Source: Cudoniella acicularis (Eukaryota > Ascomycota > Leotiomycetes > Helotiales > Helotiaceae). Taken from it: a stretch of DNA of 13,721 nt. A model generated the notes under the pieces. That model did no database searches. It saw only the letters and a program-made list of their open reading frames with translations, and was not told the DNA's origin. Below are positions 8,741-13,721 of this stretch, piece by piece; position 1 is the first letter of the stretch; each line of letters opens with the position of its first letter. The position numbers were made by a program, and so were the translations under genes. Where the stretch lies: assembly GCA_013054445.1 (NCBI GenBank), contig JAAMPI010001498.1:1-13721 (forward strand). The letters run 5' to 3'.

Positions 8741-8800
8741 GGGGTTGTAGTATAGCTTAATAGGTCGTTCGCTTCTGGGAAGAGCGAGCACCGGTGGAAT
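8741..8800 (+). other. degenerate tRNA-like sequence
   Basis: An A-box-like stretch (TAGTATAGCTTAATAGG, 8748-8764) is followed by a 5-bp stem CGCTT/GAGCG (8770-8774, 8782-8786) closing a 7-nt loop CTGGGAA, which would put a GGG anticodon after U33. No B box (GGTTCGANTCC) and no closing acceptor stem are visible, so this is at most a tRNA relic or tRNA-derived SINE piece. Confidence 0.2.
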
Positions 8801-9163
8801 AGATATTTAGGTATAAACAAGAGAATATAAAGAGAAGAAGTAGAAACGTGATTGAAAAATGTGTTTTTTGAAGGCGATGCGATGAATTAGATAATATAGC
8901 GAGTTTGTTAAAGAAATAAAAGGAAAGAGTTTTTATAGAGAGCGTGTTTTCTTCAAAGGACCTTAATTAAGTGGGTAACTAGGCTGAGTGATGGAAACGA
9001 TAGAAGTAGAATATAGGCGATTAGTTAGCTATTTGTCACCTATTTGGTGACGCTTAAATCTCACAATTATGTCTTTTTCATGGATGTATGAATTATAGCG
9101 AGTACGAAATAGGGGCCGAATTTATTTTAAAGAGAAGTAATTTAAACCATCTCGAGATCTTCT

Positions 9164-9266
9164 ACCGCTAGGAGCTTCACCTAGAAGCTTTATGGGGAGC
9201 TTTACTTAGGGGCTTCCACGAATCACGACCGCTAGGAGCTTTCACCGCTAGGAGTTCTTACTAAGG
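9164..9266 (+). repeat. degenerate short tandem array (units of about 12-16 nt)
   Basis: Six variants of ACCGCTAGGAGCTTTC follow each other: 9164-9178, 9179-9191, 9192-9203, 9204-9217, then after a 10-nt gap 9228-9243 and 9244-9259. Units 1, 5 and 6 are nearly identical; units 2-4 are diverged. The array lies in AT-rich, probably RIP-affected DNA. Confidence 0.55.
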
Positions 9267-9721
9267 CACGCCGCCTAGCCGAAGAGTAATTAGTTACTTT
9301 ACTATAAAAATAGGGTTTAAAGCCAATCTAGTAGTGGGGGGAGGGAGCTAGAACTAGCACTAATTAAACTAAAATTAATTAAAATGTAATTAAATAATTA
9401 AATCAAAATCCAAGCATACCCTAGAACCAGTTCCTGATTTCAAACAAAGATATTGATTCTCAGAACAAAGGGGGTATAAAAGGAGTTAATAAAAGGATAA
9501 TCCGGGTATAGAAAAGTGAGATTTGTTATTCCTAATAGCAAAGGCTAGTCTATCTCTATATTATAAAACGCCTCTTCTACATTTAAAAACAATAGAACTG
9601 GCGTCGCAGTTCCGCTACTTCGGATTTACACGTAGGGAACTCCGACCTTTCCTTGTCCTAGAGCATTAAACTATAACGCGTCAATTTCTAGAACTGATTA
9701 CTGGGATTGTGAAATCTCACC

Positions 9722-9786
9722 TCACCGCATCTCGGCTCGAGTTCATCTCACGTAAAGAAAAAAAGGGGGTAAAGAACATGCGGTGA
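9722..9786. repeat. 9-bp perfect inverted repeat, 65 bp span
   Basis: TCACCGCAT (9722-9730) and ATGCGGTGA (9778-9786) are exact reverse complements. The interior has an A-rich run followed by GGGGG. It could be a small terminal-inverted-repeat remnant or chance; no target duplication was recognised. Confidence 0.25.
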
Positions 9787-10368
9787 AGCGAAGAACGAAA
9801 GCGGCACAGTACTATAGCAGTTGCCTAATGTGAACCCTCTTTGACCTCCGGGAAGGCGATTGGCTCAGCTCGCTATGCAGCCGCAGCGAAACATTAAGGA
9901 TTTCAGGAATGCTATAGGTTCGGTGAGTGTATTGGGGAATGTGCGCCTAGGGTGATTTGTGTGGTTGTGCGAGGGAAGGCGGTATCTTTTCGATAAAGGG
10001 GAAATTGACGCGAGCGCAAGGGGGAAGGGGGGTGAAAATATAGGGAAAAAGACGGTAAGAAGTGACGAAAGAGGTAAAAGGCGATGTTACGATAAAAGGG
10101 GAGTTGGGCGGACAAGGAGGCATTCTTCAAAGGCGATCAGTCACATTCTCCACCCCTAATCGAATTATCGTCGGTGCCCAAATAAAAAAATCGAGACATT
10201 GATGGGGCAGGTGGTCAATAGAGACGAAAAACCGGATTGATAGGACTGAATTCGCTTGAGGTCCAGTTCGAGACAGGTTCGAGAAAAGGTACTTTTTGGG
10301 TGCTTGAGGCGTGGGCAGTTGATGCAACTCTATATGAAGAGGCAAATGTTTCCTAATGTGTGCGGGCG

Positions 10369-10790
10369 TGTCGAGGAATATCTAGAATAGTAAGAAAACA
10401 GAAGTTTCTGTTCTAGTCTGCGATGCCGTATTGCTGAACTAGCAGCAGCAGGTTGCGCCATGCCTTCAAACTCTTTTCCATCGGACACCCCTTCCTCCTG
10501 CCGTCTCGATTGTTGTTTCCAAAGACCCCTTTAATCCCGTGCCCGCTCGAAAAATTCTCCCGGGAACTTTAGCTCAAACACCTGTGTTGGTATTTGTGGA
10601 GTCAGAGAATTCAGCCTGCCCCTAAGACAAGCTAAGCGAGCCCTCATCTCTTCTTAAGGGCCTTCACTCCCACATCCGCATCTACTCTCTAAGCCTCTCT
10701 TCGAATAAAGAGTCACGTGTAGGCTTCTACCATCATCCCTGCTCCCATTTCATGCGCATCGATTAGTTACACTCTATCCTCTCACTTACA
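10369..10790 (+). mobile_element. probable solo LTR of a retrotransposon
   Basis: The 422-bp block begins TGTCGAGGAATA and ends CTCACTTACA, giving the TG...CA ends of LTRs. It is flanked by GGGCG (10364-10368) and GGGTG (10791-10795), a 5-bp target duplication with one C/T mismatch. Near the left end are nested palindromes: AACAGAA/TTCTGTT (10397-10412) within CTAGAA/TTCTAG (10382-10416), as seen in many fungal LTRs. AATAAA occurs at 10704-10709. No second LTR or pol sequence is nearby, so it is read as a solo LTR left by recombination. It ends 178 bp downstream of the AAA+ ATPase stop. Confidence 0.6.
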
Positions 10791-10968
10791 GGGTGTAAGT
10801 CCCCGTAAATTAGGGGTGGTTCGGCTTGAAGAGCAGTGGTCTAATCGGGTCATTTACCGTTAACTTAACAATGAACTCTCTAATCTCCCCACAATAATCT
10901 ATTACTGAATTCTCCCAGACTAGCATTTGATATGTTGAGAAGTTTATATGTTTGTACCTCCAAGCGCT

Positions 10969-13210
10969 TTAGGAGTCATCATGACTGACATCCTGCTCTG
11001 CCCACTTGCTTTTCCCATGCTCTTCCTCATTATAAGCCTCTCGATTATCGAGCCTGATTTTCTTGGCTAACGCAGCCTCTTCACCATCCACGGCTCTTTT
11101 CTTGCTAGCCGCTTTGCTAAAATCTCTCTCGAAATCCTTTAGATATTGTAGGCCTTGGAGAATGTCCTTGGGTCGCACCAACCGCTTATCTTTGACGGCA
11201 AGCGCATGGGCCACGCGCACAATATTCTTGATCTCTCGCCCGTTGACGTCTTCTTTAGATATCTTCTTGAGAAATTTCACATCTAGCCATCGAGGGCGTT
11301 GTTGTTTAGTACTTTTGAGAATGAATGTTTCCCAAAGTCCGCTCCTAGCTTTGGCATCCAGTGGCGGATATGTGAGGGACAGGTGGATCCGGGATTTGAA
11401 GGCGGCATCGATAGTTTGAACCCGATTGGTGGTAAGAATCATAATTCCTTCAAAATACTCCAGAATGCGCAATAATACTACATAAAACCTGTTAGTGTTT
11501 GAGAAGTGATAGGGTGGGATTGCGTACCAGAGACTTGTTCATTTCGGAACATCCCGCTCGCACTTCTTTCTTGCATGAAGACATCTGCCTCGTCAAGTAA
11601 TACTACTGAACCCCACCTCGAGGCTCTGGCAAGAGTAGCTGATAAAGATTCATCAGGATTGGAAGCTAGTGAATTCCCAAAATCACCCTTTCCGAGCGTA
11701 TAAAGAGGCCTCCGTGAGTAGTCCGCAATGCTCTCTAATTGATGTTATTGTTGAGTCTGAATAATATTTTACATGAACTGACCTGCTGTAAATGTCTTGC
11801 CCACGCCCGGTGGTCCGTGTAGCAAGATTATCAACCCCTTTCCCTTGCCCGTGATGAAATCATCAAATTGTGATGCGCTCCCTTCTTGCGAGTGCACAAG
11901 GGAAGAGAGTGTCTTCTTTAGGTCGTCGGGTAGAACTAGACTTGCAAAGGCGTCTGTATGGTACTCCACTGGTCTTAGATGTGAAATGTTAAAAATCCCC
12001 CACCTCTTGGTTGTCAGTGTGAACCCATGCACTTGGAATTTGCATATAAGCAATTCCTCATCAGACATTGTCAAATGCTCATCCAGATCGGATCGAATGA
12101 CCTTCGAGTCTGGAATGAATTCAAGCGTTGTATCTCCAATGTCATCGATGTACGCTTTGCTGTCAATTATGATCCTTTCTCGAACCTTATATATCATGTC
12201 AGCAGAGGCTCTACAAGGTATTTGGATTCGGGGTACAAACTTACCATTAACTGTTTTCCACCTCGACCAAACCAGCCCTGGAGAGTGGCGAGCCCGTCAT
12301 ACATGTAATGGTGAATTCCAAGCAATGTGATGTATTTCTTCCCTCTTTCAAGTAGAGTCGTTCTGATCTCCTTATGGTCCTGGTGATACTCCAACGGGAA
12401 TATCTCAAGTTGGGTAAATGGCCTGTATCCATCATATGTAGATATGTTGAGATTTTTCAAAGTGAATTTGAAGTCTTTCCCATCATTGGCTATCATCTCT
12501 GTACACAGACGCCAGTATTCCGGCAGTTGATAAGGCTTCATTTTTGTGATATCCTTAAGTCGACAGAGAGAGTCAATACCACCATCTTTATGATACAGGA
12601 GCGCGCCAGGCTTGAAACCCATCCATAAGTTTTGAAACTCAAGGCCGGGGGGGAAATCTTCGTTCTGCATTAACTCGTCGTAACTGATGACCTCCCTGCT
12701 AAGGACCTTAGCCATATATTGGAGCAAGAAGGTGACATGCTCTTTCGCTTTTTTGTCCCGAACTTTTGAAGCGTAGATATGGAGATCTTCACGATAGTGG
12801 AACAGACACATAGGATCACCGATAATAAAGATGGGGCCGTTAGATGTGATATTGACCCCCGGGTAGGATCCGACAACATCTTTCAAAGCTGCTCTGATAT
12901 ATGGCGACTTGATCTCCAGTTGAGTGATCTCGAGTTCTTTCCTGATTGAGTAGTATCTTGTGAGAACAAGAGCTGCTTCGATACTGCTCTCTATGATCCA
13001 GCCAAGGTCAGACCTCCTACCACTTTGGAGAAGAATTGCTTCGCCTCGGCTGTTGAAACGTCTCTCGTACATGTGAATCTCACATTTCTTGCCTTCATTA
13101 TTATGAATATCGTCGTCCAAGGCCGCAAATGCATCGCTACACGCAGCCGCCTTTGATTTTTGAGTCTGAGCAATGGTCGATGTGCGGGTACTGCGACGAA
13201 ATGATCTCAT
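10969..13210 (-). CDS. AAA+ ATPase with large fungal N-terminal domain (DUF7025-like), 4 exons
   Basis: An ATP-driven remodelling enzyme of a family expanded in filamentous fungi; its substrate is unknown. Exons: 13210-12245, 12185-11783, 11734-11528, 11477-10969; introns of 59, 48 and 50 nt, all GT-AG (GTAAGT, GTCAGT, GTACGC). Product 694 aa. Residues 1-430 have no catalytic motif but fit the N-terminal region (I believe DUF7025) usual in these ATPases, including blocks around GPIFIIGDPMCLFHY and GIHHYMYDG. The AAA core shows Walker A GPPGVGKT (446-453), Walker B VVLLDEADVF (500-509), sensor-1 ILTTNR with Asn543, and Arg555 in FKSRIH as arginine-finger candidate. The tail is basic then acidic, with KKRAVDGEEAALAKKIR possibly a bipartite nuclear signal. 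No signal peptide or membrane helix is seen. The start is the first ATG of the open frame. The catalytic set looks complete, so the gene is probably active. Confidence 0.92.
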
Positions 13211-13721
13211 CTTCAATTTCCAAAAAGGCAGGAGCTTTTTGTAGCAGGAGATAAGTATAAAAGTGTAGGGAGCGGAACAACTTCATGAGCAAAGATATTA
13301 TGAGGGAGATTCGTCAGGCGTAACGTCTTTCACATCAATAAATGGCAGGCAGGTGATTATTGAGTGTGTCCATGAGTATAAATGGATCAGCATAAACGGT
13401 GTGGTGCGTGCATCTAATCAGTCTAAGGCAGCGACAGTTAACCATGCAAGCCTCTGATGCTTATCGCGCTCACCGAACCAAGCCTCCACCCGACATCCCA
13501 TCACCAGCACAAGACAACTCCATGTAAGTACAGCCATCAAAACTTGGCGTCCAACCATACAAAGCCGACAGTCAGAGGCCGAAGCCTGAGAGCAGCCCTG
13601 AATACTTTGCTTCCGTCTAACCTCCCTTCAGGCTTCACCCTATCCAATAATCACTGAAGAGAAGGCCTCTTGCGCGCACGGTCAGTCCGAATGACTTCAA
13701 CTACCGAACCGATATTGTTGA
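13211..13721. other. upstream region of the AAA+ ATPase, no gene seen
   Basis: About 510 bases with ordinary composition. A plus-strand frame at 13457-13657 (66 codons) resembles nothing known and is probably chance. No clear TATA box or repeated operator was recognised; a TTTATA stretch lies about 50 bp before the ATPase ATG on the minus strand. Confidence 0.4.

Larger units (their letters stand above)
7530..10968. other. gene-poor repeat-rich region
   Basis: No intact gene was found in 3.4 kb. Several blocks (about 7600-7920, 8800-9150, 9290-9600) are AT-rich with many TpA steps, as expected of RIP-mutated repeats. Short open frames at 7945-8136, 8029-8283 (-), 9912-10130 (-), 9959-10159 and 10127-10345 (-) match nothing known. 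The purine-rich plus strand at 10000-10120 is notable only for composition. Smaller elements inside are listed separately. Confidence 0.55.

Noticed and set aside
9286..9299. Short palindrome AGTAATTAGTTACT
   Set aside because: Common by chance in AT-rich DNA; no flanking duplication or paired copy.
11063..11419. 118-codon plus-strand open frame
   Set aside because: Antisense to the last exon of the AAA+ ATPase, which carries the sensor-1 and arginine-finger motifs.
1..13721. CRISPR array, bacterial operon or ribosome-binding-site structure
   Set aside because: No regular repeat-spacer pattern, and all three intact genes plus the pseudogene are interrupted by spliceosomal introns, so the DNA is eukaryotic.

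Overview
This window reads as nuclear DNA of a filamentous ascomycete (Pezizomycotina; a leotiomycete-like fungus would fit, but the species cannot be fixed from the sequence). The reasons are: short introns (46-103 nt) with GTAAGT/GTATGT-type donors, CTAAC/CTGAC branch sites and TAG/AAG/CAG acceptors; protein families typical of these fungi; and long gene-poor AT-rich stretches that look like decayed repeats. Gene models here were assembled by hand by joining exons across splice sites and checking that frame and family motifs carry through.

Layout. 1-711: AT-rich, no gene seen. 712-2003 (-): three-exon Ole1-type acyl-CoA delta-9 desaturase with a C-terminal cytochrome b5 domain (398 aa). 2004-3612: 1.6 kb divergent intergenic region with several GATAAGG motifs, a very AT-rich block and an imperfect hairpin. 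3613-5349 (+): seven-exon cyclopropane-fatty-acyl-phospholipid synthase (CFA synthase) (465 aa if spliced as the family requires). Its first intron starts with GA instead of GT. 5350-6607: no convincing gene. 6608-7529 (+): cutinase pseudogene with all catalytic residues but an N-terminal frame break and an in-frame TAG. 7530-10968: gene-poor repeat region with a small terminal-inverted-repeat element, a G-quadruplex motif, a degenerate tandem array, a tRNA-like arm and a probable solo LTR. 10969-13210 (-): four-exon AAA+ ATPase with a long fungal N-terminal region (694 aa). 13211-13721: its upstream region.

How the genes may work together. The desaturase puts a cis double bond in an acyl chain, and a CFA synthase adds a methylene group across a cis double bond of a phospholipid acyl chain using S-adenosylmethionine. 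Their head-to-head arrangement suggests a small lipid-modification module, although the damaged splice donor in the CFA gene raises doubt that it is still functional here. The cutinase is apparently dead. The AAA+ ATPase shows no functional link to the others. I found no clearly new multi-gene system. The items most worth a second look are the desaturase/CFA pair with its GA-AG intron, the two-lesion cutinase, and the small TIR element.
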